Below are positions 37,308-45,613 of a stretch of DNA of 64,000 nt, piece by piece (position 1 is the stretch's first letter; each line of letters opens with the position of its first letter). The position numbers and the translations under genes are program-made. Location: contig QEUQ01000005.1 in assembly GCA_003577105.1 (NCBI GenBank), positions 19,318-83,317 of the forward strand, given 5' to 3'. This stretch comes from Acidobacteriota bacterium. GTDB lineage: Bacteria > Actinomycetota > Acidimicrobiia > ATN3. The notes under the pieces were generated by a model. That model was not told the origin of the DNA and made no database searches. It saw nothing but the letters and a program-made list of their open reading frames with translations.

Positions 37308-40112
37308 GTGAGTGCAGACACTCGACAGGGTCGGGACGGATACAAGAAGAAACTGATTGAGGTCGCGCTGCCGCTGGAGGCGATCAACCGGGAATCCGCG
37401 CGGGAGAAGTCGATCCGCCACGGCCACCCATCTACTCTCCACCTCTGGTGGTCACGCAAGCCGCTCGCCACCTGTCGCGCCGTGCTCTTCGCATCACTGG
37501 TTGACGACCCGTCGTCGCGCCCGGATGAGTTCCCAACCGAAGAGGCACAAGAGACCGAGCGGAAGCGGCTCTTTGGCATCATCGAAGAGCTCGTCAAGTG
37601 GGAGAACTCCAACAACGACGAGGTGCTAAAGGCTGCACGAGCCGAGATCGAGCGCTCAACCGACGGCAACCCGCCCCCGGTCCTCGACCCGTTCTGTGGC
37701 GGCGGATCGATTCCCCTCGAAGCACAGCGCCTCGGCCTCGAAGCTCACGGTTCAGATCTCAACCCGGTGGCTGTCTTGATCACCAAGGCGCTGATCGAGA
37801 TTCCGCCCCGTTTTGCCGGATGCGCACCCGTCCACCCCGCTGAAGGTCAGGGGCACGCGGTTGAGGCGTGGAAAGGGGCAGAGGGTCTAGCCGAAGACAT
37901 CCGCTACTACGGGGCTTGGATGCGCGACCAGGCCGAGGAGCGGATAGGCGATCTATATCCGAAGGCCAAGCTTCCAAAGGAACACGGCGGTGGCGAGGCA
38001 ACGGTCATCGCATGGATCTGGGCAAGGACTGTTACCTGTCCTAACCCGGCTTGCGGTGCCGAGATGCCGCTCACGAACAAGTGGTGGCTTTCAACCAAGA
38101 AGGGCAAGAAAGCCTGGGTCGAGCCGCAGGTTGACCGGGCGACCAAGTCGGTTGCTTTCGAAGTTCACACCGGATCGGGTACAGCACCTGACGGGACGGT
38201 TGACCGGCGCGGTGCTCGCTGCGTCATCTGTGATTCACCGGTCCCCTTCGACCACGTGAGATCAGAAGGTCGTGCCGGGCGGATGGGTGCACGTCTGATG
38301 GCAATCGTGGCCGAGGGGAATCGCCAGCGTGTCTATCTCAGTCCCGACGAAGTTCACGAAGAGATCGCCACTCGCACGACCCCGCCCGACGATGTACCGG
38401 ACGCCGACCTTCCGCACAATCCCCGTGACTTCAAGACTCCGAACTATGGGAGGCGCAAGTTCCGCGATCTCTTTACCGATAGGCAGCTCGTCGCGCTGAC
38501 GACCTTCTCGGATCTGGTCGGAGAGGCACGAGAGCGCGTCCTCGCAGATGCGATTGCGGCCGGCATGGCTGACGACAACGTGCCGCTCCACGAGGGCGGC
38601 TCGGGCGCCACCGCCTACGCCGACGCCCTCGCCACCTACCTCGCCTTCGCCGTCGACCGTTGCGCGGATTATTGGGGATCGATCGCGACATGGCACGCGA
38701 GCAATCAGCAGGTTCGATGCACCTTCGCCCGGCAAGCGATACCAATGACATGGGACTACGTGGAGGCGAATCCGTTCAGCAATTCGAGCGGAGGTTGGGA
38801 CAGTCTTTATTTGTCAACTGTGGACGCCTTTGGACGGTGCGTCGAAGGGCCGGGGGGCGCTGCATCGCAGCTCGACGCGGCTCGAGTGACATCAGCCGGA
38901 GTCGCCTTCGCCGTCTCAACCGATCCGCCCTATTACGACAACATCGGCTACGCGGATCTCGCAGATTACTTCTACATCTGGCTCCGCCGCTCACTCAAAG
39001 ACATCTGGCCTCAGGAGTTCTCCACCCTTCTCGTGCCTAAAGCGCAGGAACTAGTCGCAACGCCGTATCGATTCGATGGCGATAGAGAAATGGCCGAGGA
39101 GCATTTCGAGACGGGTCTTGGCCAGGCCTTCAAGCGAATCCGCGAGGAATCCGCGCCGGGCTACCCGACCACCGTTTTCTACGCGTTCAAGCAGTCTGAG
39201 TCCGAGGGAGAGTCAACTGCGTCGACAGGCTGGGAGACGATGCTCGAAGGCCTCATCCGAGCGGGCTTCTCCATCGACGGAACATGGCCGATGCGGAGCG
39301 AGCAACACCACCGCATGATTGCTCGTGATGCGAATGCATTGGCATCCTCGATCGTCCTCGTCTGTCGGCCGCGCGCCGACGACGCGCCACTTGCGACGCG
39401 AAAGGAATTCCTCGCAGCGCTCAAGGCCGAACTGCCCCAAGCTCTCAAGCTCCTCCAACATGGCAACATCGCCCCGGTTGATCTGGCCCAAGCCGCGATC
39501 GGCCCCGGCATGTCGGTCTTCACCCGCCACTCCAGAGTCGTCGAAGCCGATGGCAGCAACATGACCGTCCGCACAGCGCTCGCCCTCATCAACCAAGTCC
39601 TCGATGAGACGCTCGCCGAACAAGAAGCCGACTTCGATAAGGACACCCGTTGGGCACTTGCCTGGTTCGAGCAGTACGGCCACGACGAAGGCCCCTTTGG
39701 AGTCGCCGAGACGCTTTCTAAAGCCAAGAACACCTCGGTCTCTGGCCTTGTTGAAGCAGGGGTGCTCGAATCAGCGGCCGGCAAGGTGAGACTGCTCAGA
39801 CGCGAGGAACTCGCCGACGACTGGGACCCGATTACCGACGGGCGTAGGACAGTTTGGGAGGTCGCCCAGCATCTCATCCGTGCACTCGAAGGCGGTGGAG
39901 AATCCGCCGCCGCAGATCTTCTTCGCAAGGTCGGCGGCCTGGGTGAGACCGCCCGTGAGCTCGCATACCGCCTATATCAGATATGTGAGAAGAAGAAGTG
40001 GGCCCAAGAAGCGATCTCATACAACGCACTAGTTGTCGCCTGGCCCGAGATCACCCGCATCGCTTCATCTGCCCCGGCCGCAGCGCCCGAAGCGCAGCAA
40101 ATGGAGATCTGA
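37308..40112 (+). CDS. DUF1156 DNA methyltransferase
   Basis: A 934-aa protein. The N-terminal DUF1156 domain is clear (KKLIEVALPLEAIN, SAREKSIRHGHPSTLHLWW, RKPLATCRAV). SAM motif I is VLDPFCGGGSIPLEAQ (127-134 core), and motif IV is TDPPYYDNIGYADL with DPPY at 539-542, which indicates an N6-adenine or N4-cytosine amino-methyltransferase. A zinc-knuckle-like TCPNPACG near 243 is followed by a CVICDSPVPFDH cysteine pair. It probably marks self DNA for the restriction-like system. The DUF499 ATPase gene starts 3 bp after its stop. The GTG at 37308 has a GAGGGG stretch upstream. Confidence 0.93.
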   Translation: MSADTRQGRDGYKKKLIEVALPLEAINRESAREKSIRHGHPSTLHLWWSRKPLATCRAVLFASLVDDPSSRPDEFPTEEAQETERKRLFGIIEELVKWENSNNDEVLKAARAEIERSTDGNPPPVLDPFCGGGSIPLEAQRLGLEAHGSDLNPVAVLITKALIEIPPRFAGCAPVHPAEGQGHAVEAWKGAEGLAEDIRYYGAWMRDQAEERIGDLYPKAKLPKEHGGGEATVIAWIWARTVTCPNPACGAEMPLTNKWWLSTKKGKKAWVEPQVDRATKSVAFEVHTGSGTAPDGTVDRRGARCVICDSPVPFDHVRSEGRAGRMGARLMAIVAEGNRQRVYLSPDEVHEEIATRTTPPDDVPDADLPHNPRDFKTPNYGRRKFRDLFTDRQLVALTTFSDLVGEARERVLADAIAAGMADDNVPLHEGGSGATAYADALATYLAFAVDRCADYWGSIATWHASNQQVRCTFARQAIPMTWDYVEANPFSNSSGGWDSLYLSTVDAFGRCVEGPGGAASQLDAARVTSAGVAFAVSTDPPYYDNIGYADLADYFYIWLRRSLKDIWPQEFSTLLVPKAQELVATPYRFDGDREMAEEHFETGLGQAFKRIREESAPGYPTTVFYAFKQSESEGESTASTGWETMLEGLIRAGFSIDGTWPMRSEQHHRMIARDANALASSIVLVCRPRADDAPLATRKEFLAALKAELPQALKLLQHGNIAPVDLAQAAIGPGMSVFTRHSRVVEADGSNMTVRTALALINQVLDETLAEQEADFDKDTRWALAWFEQYGHDEGPFGVAETLSKAKNTSVSGLVEAGVLESAAGKVRLLRREELADDWDPITDGRRTVWEVAQHLIRALEGGGESAAADLLRKVGGLGETARELAYRLYQICEKKKWAQEAISYNALVVAWPEITRIASSAPAAAPEAQQMEI

Positions 40113-40115
40113 CCA

Positions 40116-43100
40116 GTGGCAATCACAAATCACGAAAGAGTCGGCAAGGCGCTCGCGCTTCTCTCAGAAGGCCTTGCGCCCTTTGTCGAAAGCGAGTGCC
40201 GCTCAAAGCTCGGTGACGATTGGGTGAATCTTGTCGCCGGCTCGGGCCCACCGGGCCAGCGCGCATCCCGCAAGGAATCTGCGACCGACGTCAACTTCTT
40301 GCTCAAGGCGATGTGGGACGAGTGGAACTCGATCTTCGGCAAGGTTCTGGGTCGAAGTGAGCGGACCTATGTGAGCGAGCTGCGCGATGTCCGCAACCGC
40401 TGGGCACACCAGGAGACCTTCTCGACCAATGACGCGGACCGCGCCCTTGACACCGCGCATCGCCTGCTGCTCGCGGTCTCAGCCGGTGACGAGGCAGCCG
40501 AGGTAGATCGCATCCGCCAAGAACTTCTGCGGACTCGCTTTGCCGAACAGACCCGGACCAAGCAGCGCCAGGCGGCACTTGTTTCCGTCGAAGGCAAGCC
40601 TGCAAGTGGCCTCAAACCCTGGCGCCAGGTAATCACGCCCCACGCGGATGTCGCATCTGGCCGATACCAACAGGCCGAGTTCGCAGCCGACTTACACCAA
40701 GTCTGGCGTGACGAGGCAGCCGATGAATACGGCAATCCGGTCGAGTTCTTCCGCCGCACGTTCATAACCGACGGCTTGCGCGAGTTGCTGCTAAACGCAG
40801 TGAGGCGGTGGCGCAAAGAGGGCGGCGACCCTGTCGTAGAGCTTCAGACCAACTTCGGCGGGGGCAAGACGCACTCGATGATCGCCCTCTATCACCTCGC
40901 GCACGGATACAAGCCCTCTGAGCTCCCAGGAGTCGAGACGATGCTTGCCGATGCGAAGGTCGGCGATCCGCCAGCGGTCACAACTGCGGTGCTAGTTGGG
41001 CAGATGATTCAGCCCGGCACCACACATCCCAAAGAAGACGGCGTGGTTGTCCACACCCTCTGGGGGGAACTCGCCTATCAGTTGGGCGGGGCAGCTGGCT
41101 ATGAGCTCGTGGCTGATGCCGATCGCACCGGGACCAGCCCGGGGTCGGCGCTCATCGACCTGTTCAAAGCATATGGCCCGTGTCTGATCTTGATAGATGA
41201 GTGGGTTGCCTATGCGCGCCAGCTCTATGGCGTCGACGGGCTCCCGGCTGGGTCATTTGACGCCCAATTCAGTTTTGCCCAGGCCCTTGCTGAGGCCGCC
41301 AAGTCTGTTGAGGGCACGCTACTGGTCGTCTCGATCCCAGCATCAGATATTGAAGTTGGGGGCGAAGGCGGGCGTGAGGCGCTTGAGCGGTTGAAAAACG
41401 TGGTGGGGAGGGTGGAGTCATCATGGAGGCCGGCCTCAGCCGAAGAGGGCTTTGAGATTGTTCGAAGGCGCCTCTTTGATGATTTGCCCGCAGCCAATGC
41501 GCCCGAGCGAGATGCAGTTGTCAAGGCCTTCAGCGAGACCTACCGGTCAAATCAGGGTGAGTTCGACAGGGAGTGCGGCGAGAGCGCGTATGCGAGTCGC
41601 ATGACAGCCGCGTACCCAATTCACCCCGAGCTCTTCGACCGCCTCTACGGAGATTGGTCGACGCTGGATAAGTTTCAGCGCACTAGGGGCGTGCTTCGGC
41701 TGATGGCAGCTGTGATTCACGAGCTATGGAGACGTGAAGACTCATCGCTGATGATTATGCCCGGGACCGTGCCTATCGATGACGCCGACGTGCTGAATGA
41801 GCTGACTCGTTATCTGGAAGATGGCTGGGAGCCGGTGATCGCAACTGATGTCGACGGGCCAAATGCCTTGCCGCTTCGCATAGACGCTGAGAACCCGTCG
41901 CTTGGCCGGTATTCGGCGACTAGGCGGGTAGCCAGGACGATCTATCTTGGCTCTGCTCCACAGCAGGCGGCTCAGACCCGAGGAATTGATGACCGTTCGG
42001 TCAAGCTCGGTTGCGTACAGCCCGGCGAGACCCCGGCGACATTCGGCGATGCGCTCCGCCACCTGACCGATCAGGCGACCTACATCTATGTCGATGGCAA
42101 GCGCTACTGGTACTCGCTACAGCCTTCGGTCACTCGCCTCGCCCTTGACCGAGCGGCATCTCATTTCAGCGATGCAGACGTTGATGAGGAGATCAGGGCT
42201 CGAATTGGCACGGCAGCGTCTCCTCGTGGTGATTTTGCGAAGGTACACGTAGCGCCGCGGGCCCCAGGTGATGTGCCAGATGAGCCTGAAGCCCGGCTCG
42301 TGATTCTCGGACCGGAGTATCCGCACACCTCAAAAACCGATGACAGCGAGGCGCGTTCGGCCGCGGCGAAGATATTGGAGGAGCGATCTGCGGGTGCTCG
42401 GCTCTATCGGAACATGCTTGTCTTTCTAGCTCCAGACAAGTCGCGGTTGGGCGATCTTCAACAAGCCGTTCGTCAATACTTGGCGTGGTCGTCGATCGTC
42501 GACGATGGCAAGAAGGGTTCCCTCAACCTCGACAACTTCCAGTCAACCCAGGCCGAGTCGAAACGCGATCAGTTCGATGATGCCGTGACGCAGCGAATCG
42601 GTGAGACGTTCGTGTGGGCCCTGGTGCCGTTTCAGAGCTTGGCGGGCTCTGGTGAGGCTTCTTCGGGAGGGGCCGAGGGTGACCTTTCGGCCTCAGCGGG
42701 TGGCGCGATCGCATGGGAGGAGATGCGCGTCACTGGATCAGATCCACTGGCGGTCAGGGTGTCTAAGAAGCTGAAGAGTGACGAATCGCTGATCGTCGGG
42801 TATTCGGGGGCGCGCCTGCGGATGGACTTAGATCGAGTGCCGCTTTGGCGTGGAGACCATGTGGGTCTGCGCCAGCTCTGGAGCGACTACGCGCAGTATC
42901 TGTATCTGCCCCGACTGGCTGACTCGGGCGTCTTGGTTGGCGCCATTGAGGATGGCGTCTCGAAGCTGACGTGGGAACAGGACACGTTTGGGTGTGCGGA
43001 CGCGTTCGATGAGGCTTCAGGGCGCTACGTGGGGCTTGTGGCTGGCGCGAACGCCCGGGTCGTGGTTGACGACGCGAGTGTTCTGGTCAAGTCTGAGGTT

Positions 43101-43457
43101 GCTGCGCGACAGCTGGCTGAAGAGGCGGCTGTTGTGACGTCGGAGGGGGCGGGATCGGGAGCGCCGGAGGGGTTGGCTTCGGTGGCGGCGGCTGAGGCTA
43201 CGGAGGGCGAGCCGGCTGAAGTCGCGTTTCGGCGGTTCTACGGCCGCGTGTCGTCGGACGGCATGCGCGCGGCCCGGGACCTGCAAGAGGTCGCTGACGC
43301 GATCGTTCAGCACTTGGCGAAGGTTGGCGATGCGTCAGTTGAGATGACGATCGAGGTTCGGGCTGAGTCTTCGGGTGGATTTCCGGACGATGTGCGCCGG
43401 ACGGTGACCGAGAACGCTGAGACCTTGAAGTTCGACGCACACGAGTTCGAGGGGTGA
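40116..43457 (+). CDS. Swt1-HEPN / DUF499 AAA ATPase
   Basis: An 1113-aa protein in two parts. The first 120 residues are a Swt1-type HEPN domain with RNRWAH (Arg93-x4-His98), the RNase active-site pattern of HEPN proteins. The DUF499 ATPase follows with a variant Walker A TNFGGGKTHS (about 245-254) and a Walker B-like CLILIDEWVAYAR. DUF499 and DUF1156 proteins are regularly encoded side by side in defence islands (from memory, not checked). The gene is coupled to the methyltransferase by a 3-bp gap. A sensor or motor that unleashes an RNase is a reasonable inference. The C-terminal 150 residues are Ala/Glu-rich with a linker near 1000-1030. Confidence 0.9.
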   Translation: MAITNHERVGKALALLSEGLAPFVESECRSKLGDDWVNLVAGSGPPGQRASRKESATDVNFLLKAMWDEWNSIFGKVLGRSERTYVSELRDVRNRWAHQETFSTNDADRALDTAHRLLLAVSAGDEAAEVDRIRQELLRTRFAEQTRTKQRQAALVSVEGKPASGLKPWRQVITPHADVASGRYQQAEFAADLHQVWRDEAADEYGNPVEFFRRTFITDGLRELLLNAVRRWRKEGGDPVVELQTNFGGGKTHSMIALYHLAHGYKPSELPGVETMLADAKVGDPPAVTTAVLVGQMIQPGTTHPKEDGVVVHTLWGELAYQLGGAAGYELVADADRTGTSPGSALIDLFKAYGPCLILIDEWVAYARQLYGVDGLPAGSFDAQFSFAQALAEAAKSVEGTLLVVSIPASDIEVGGEGGREALERLKNVVGRVESSWRPASAEEGFEIVRRRLFDDLPAANAPERDAVVKAFSETYRSNQGEFDRECGESAYASRMTAAYPIHPELFDRLYGDWSTLDKFQRTRGVLRLMAAVIHELWRREDSSLMIMPGTVPIDDADVLNELTRYLEDGWEPVIATDVDGPNALPLRIDAENPSLGRYSATRRVARTIYLGSAPQQAAQTRGIDDRSVKLGCVQPGETPATFGDALRHLTDQATYIYVDGKRYWYSLQPSVTRLALDRAASHFSDADVDEEIRARIGTAASPRGDFAKVHVAPRAPGDVPDEPEARLVILGPEYPHTSKTDDSEARSAAAKILEERSAGARLYRNMLVFLAPDKSRLGDLQQAVRQYLAWSSIVDDGKKGSLNLDNFQSTQAESKRDQFDDAVTQRIGETFVWALVPFQSLAGSGEASSGGAEGDLSASAGGAIAWEEMRVTGSDPLAVRVSKKLKSDESLIVGYSGARLRMDLDRVPLWRGDHVGLRQLWSDYAQYLYLPRLADSGVLVGAIEDGVSKLTWEQDTFGCADAFDEASGRYVGLVAGANARVVVDDASVLVKSEVAARQLAEEAAVVTSEGAGSGAPEGLASVAAAEATEGEPAEVAFRRFYGRVSSDGMRAARDLQEVADAIVQHLAKVGDASVEMTIEVRAESSGGFPDDVRRTVTENAETLKFDAHEFEG

Positions 43458-43680
43458 TGGAACTCCGCACCGGAATTCGACCTGGGTGCGCCCAGAATCA
43501 ACTGGCATGGTCGACCCAGTCACAACCCTGGCCTTTTCCATCTCCTCGAAGGGCGCTGGGGCTTGAAGGGCGCAATTGGCGGTGCTGACGGCGGGCGGCT
43601 CACGAAGGCAATGACACGAATACGCGATCGTGCTCAGCAGTCCATTCAATGAGGAGTGGGTTGCGCCACGCGGTTGCGCG

Positions 43681-44391
43681 CTACCGTCGCCAGTTCCAAA
43701 GTGATTCGAGGTGGTCCCGCAATGTATCGAGCGGTGCATCCCATCCAAATCGGGCAAATAGCTCTCGCGCCGCCTCGGTCGCAAGCTCCCTTGGCTTTGC
43801 GACAAGCTCTTCGCGAGGCAAATCGCGGCTCAAGGCGAACTCGTCCATCTTGGTGACCTGAGGCTTGAGGAAGCCGCTTCGCATTGGGTCCTCGACCCAT
43901 AGCTGTCTGTCCTGCAGGTTGTGTAGGCGGATTCTCACTGCCATCAGGCTATCGCCCGCGTCGCTAAGTGCAAGCCGCGCTGCGAACTCGAAATACTCGC
44001 CGAGCGTGTATAAGGCGTCGCCTACCCCGAGCCGCCCACCCAGCTGCCAATCAGCGTCTGCGGGGTACAGCGACGACTCGTCGCGCCAGTCTTCGCGCAG
44101 GCAATTGAGATGGACAAATTGACCGCTCTGATAGAGACGCCAAACCTCTAGGTGATAGTCGAATTCAACGTGGCGGCCAACCCAATTCTCACCGCGCTCG
44201 ATCGGACTCGGATCGTCGACATGAGGAAGATCCCACCCCCTAACGGACACTCGAGTTTCGCCGATCACCCTCTCAAGATCGGCATAGCGAACGCGCTCTT
44301 TGTCGAACTTCGTCGGGCGGATGACGACATGCCAATGGCCGCGGCTGCGGATCCGCTCGGCAAGGTCGTCCACTTGGCTCAGACTGTCCAC
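43681..44391 (-). CDS. Hypothetical 236-aa protein, partner of AlbA_2 gene
   Basis: I do not recognise this protein. It appears soluble, with many Trp and His residues in the first half (RGHWHVVIRPTKF, RGWDLPHVDD, HVEFDYHLEVWRLYQSGQF). The start lies 13 bp inside the upstream AlbA_2 gene, so the two are translationally coupled and probably act as a pair. The 223-bp gap to the convergent ATPase gene on its 3' side holds only a short hairpin (CTGGG/CCCAG at 43482-43495). Confidence 0.6.
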   Translation of the reverse strand: MDSLSQVDDLAERIRSRGHWHVVIRPTKFDKERVRYADLERVIGETRVSVRGWDLPHVDDPSPIERGENWVGRHVEFDYHLEVWRLYQSGQFVHLNCLREDWRDESSLYPADADWQLGGRLGVGDALYTLGEYFEFAARLALSDAGDSLMAVRIRLHNLQDRQLWVEDPMRSGFLKPQVTKMDEFALSRDLPREELVAKPRELATEAARELFARFGWDAPLDTLRDHLESLWNWRR

Positions 44392-45020
44392 GCGAGGTCT
44401 CCAAGTTCACGGTCAAATGCCGCCTCGTCGTCGAATGAACTGCCTCCAGGATGAATCGCTACTCCGGCTCGGTCGGCGGTCTCGACAAACGACCGCAAGC
44501 GCTTCTCGGTCGCGAGATCAAGGAGCTCGCGCATTTCTGACTGAGTTCCGATTTCCCGCGACTCGATCTTCCCAGTGGAGCTTCGCACGTAGCACGCTCC
44601 CCTACGGAGGATATGCGCCCCGCCTGGTGACGAAGGTGCGTAGTCCTTCTTGCACAGGACTGGCACCTCGGCGAACTCGGCCACCTGAATCACGACGAAA
44701 TCACACTCGTTCACTGAAACGGCGGCGACTTCGATTTCCACACCAGGGTCCGCATACTGGGCAACCCGATCTGCAATGACGTCTAAGTCGACCCAACGGC
44801 TGAGCTGATCGGGCGTCATACCGGTCGAGTTAGCAGGCGCCGAGTCGTCGACGCCAATGATGACCAGGCCGCCGTCGCGGCGGTTGGCCATTGCCAATAC
44901 CGCTCGGGTGACCTTTGCAAAGAATCGATTGTCGTCCAAGGACCCGGGACCCTTGAATTCGACACGGCGCTGCTCGCGGTCGAACGCGAGAATCTCCTCG
45001 AGTTCGTTGGTCGTGATCAT
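44379..45020 (-). CDS. Schlafen/AlbA_2-domain protein
   Basis: A 213-aa protein with a Schlafen-type AlbA_2 domain: REQRRVEFKGPGSLDDNRFF (about 15-34, with the E-x-K segment), then AVLAMANRRDGGLVIIGVDD (about 41-60), then GACYVRSSTGKI near 150. The domain binds nucleic acid or nucleotides, and some relatives cleave tRNA or rRNA. The C-terminal 60 residues have no recognised domain. It is the last gene before the right end of the element and is coupled to the following unknown gene. A role as a small defence pair is inferred. Confidence 0.82.
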   Translation of the reverse strand: MITTNELEEILAFDREQRRVEFKGPGSLDDNRFFAKVTRAVLAMANRRDGGLVIIGVDDSAPANSTGMTPDQLSRWVDLDVIADRVAQYADPGVEIEVAAVSVNECDFVVIQVAEFAEVPVLCKKDYAPSSPGGAHILRRGACYVRSSTGKIESREIGTQSEMRELLDLATEKRLRSFVETADRAGVAIHPGGSSFDDEAAFDRELGDLAWTV

Positions 45021-45195
45021 CGTTGCTTGTCCTCAGGCTCTGAGGAACACGCTACCGGCGAAGCCCAGGCCGATCACGTCTTTGCGCGCTCGCGTGCGCG
45101 ACGCACCAGCACCCGCGAAGCCGTCACGCATTACCGGCTGCCGCACTCGCTCGCTGCGCTCGCGACGTTGGCCTTCATGGGCGTTGGTGGCGGAA

Positions 45196-45208
45196 CGTTC
45201 GTTTGACA
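45196..45208 (+). other. Possible integrase arm site at right element end
   Basis: CGTTCGTTTGACA repeats the sequence at 24811-24823 in the same orientation. The distance to the repeat end is 95 bp here and 107 bp on the left side, a symmetry that suggests arm-type integrase or excisionase sites. The rest of the 284-bp gap 45021-45304 holds the element-end segment TGACCAGCCCAAACACCCC also found at 22396. Confidence 0.45.
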
Positions 45209-45304
45209 TGAGAGCCAGGCCGACATCCAAATGCGAACGGGCGCCGCGCATCCCGGATAGAGAAATATGTCTTTGACCAGCCCAAACACCCCCACAGCCA
45301 TCAG

Positions 45305-45379
45305 CGCGCTCGGAGGGATTCGAACCCCCAACCTTCTGATCCGTAGTCAGACGCTCTGTCCAGGTTGAGCTACGAGCGC
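45305..45379 (-). tRNA. tRNA-Arg (anticodon ACG), integration target
   Basis: A full cloverleaf can be drawn: acceptor GCGCTCG / CGAGCGC, D-arm GTAGCTCAACCTGGACAGAGC, anticodon stem TCTGA / TCAGA with loop CTACGGA (ACG, Arg), and T-arm GGGGGTTCGAATCCC. The CCA end is not encoded. Its 3' half is duplicated at 24656-24703 and in decayed form at 19545, 19973 and 22428, which marks it as the repeated target of integrative elements. Confidence 0.95.
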
Positions 45380-45415
45380 AGGCACCATCGGCCGCCCAAG
45401 CGGCCGAAGAGCCGG

Positions 45416-45506
45416 CGGAGGGGGAGGGATTTGAACCCTCGAGGCGGGATAAACCACCAACCCGCTTAGCAGGCGGGCGCCATAGGCCGGACTAGGCGAC
45501 CCCTCC
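45416..45506 (-). tRNA. tRNA-Ser (anticodon GCU)
   Basis: Acceptor GGAGGGG / CCCCTCC, anticodon stem CCCGC / GCGGG with loop CTGCTAA (GCT), a long variable arm and the T-arm AGGGTTCAAATCCCT define a type II tRNA-Ser of about 91 nt. The CCA end is not encoded. It lies 36 bp upstream of tRNA-Arg on the same strand, so the two may be cotranscribed. Confidence 0.95.
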
Positions 45507-45613
45507 CAATGCCACAGGCTACCAGAGCCCCGCATTCGGCCATCCAGGAGATTGGCAGATGCCGGTGCAAGAAACCAAGCCAGACAAGCCAAGCCCGCAG
45601 GGGTTCGCTGCGA

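Larger units (their letters stand above)
24656..45351. mobile_element. Integrative element of about 20.6 kb at tRNA-Arg(ACG)
   Basis: The element is bounded by the 48-bp direct repeat (24656-24703 and 45304-45351). Near the left end are an AlpA-like regulator, an excisionase-like gene and a tyrosine integrase. The rest is cargo: helicase-DUF3883, TIGR04255-XRE-unknown operon, Doc toxin-antitoxin, deoxyribosyltransferase-like protein, ImmA/IrrE peptidase, DUF1156 methyltransferase, DUF499 ATPase and an AlbA_2 pair. No relaxase, type IV secretion, capsid, portal or terminase gene is visible, so it is not self-transmissible by any route I can see. The CGTTCGTTTGACA motif about 100 bp inside each end may be integrase arm sites. 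Confidence 0.85.

Noticed and set aside
28707..43457. Standard type I restriction, BREX or DISARM system
   Set aside because: No HsdS, HsdM, PglX, PglZ, BrxC, DrmB or DrmC features were found; only the helicase and methyltransferase roles overlap in general terms.
24656..45351. Prophage or conjugative element
   Set aside because: No capsid, portal, terminase, tail, relaxase or type IV secretion gene is visible.
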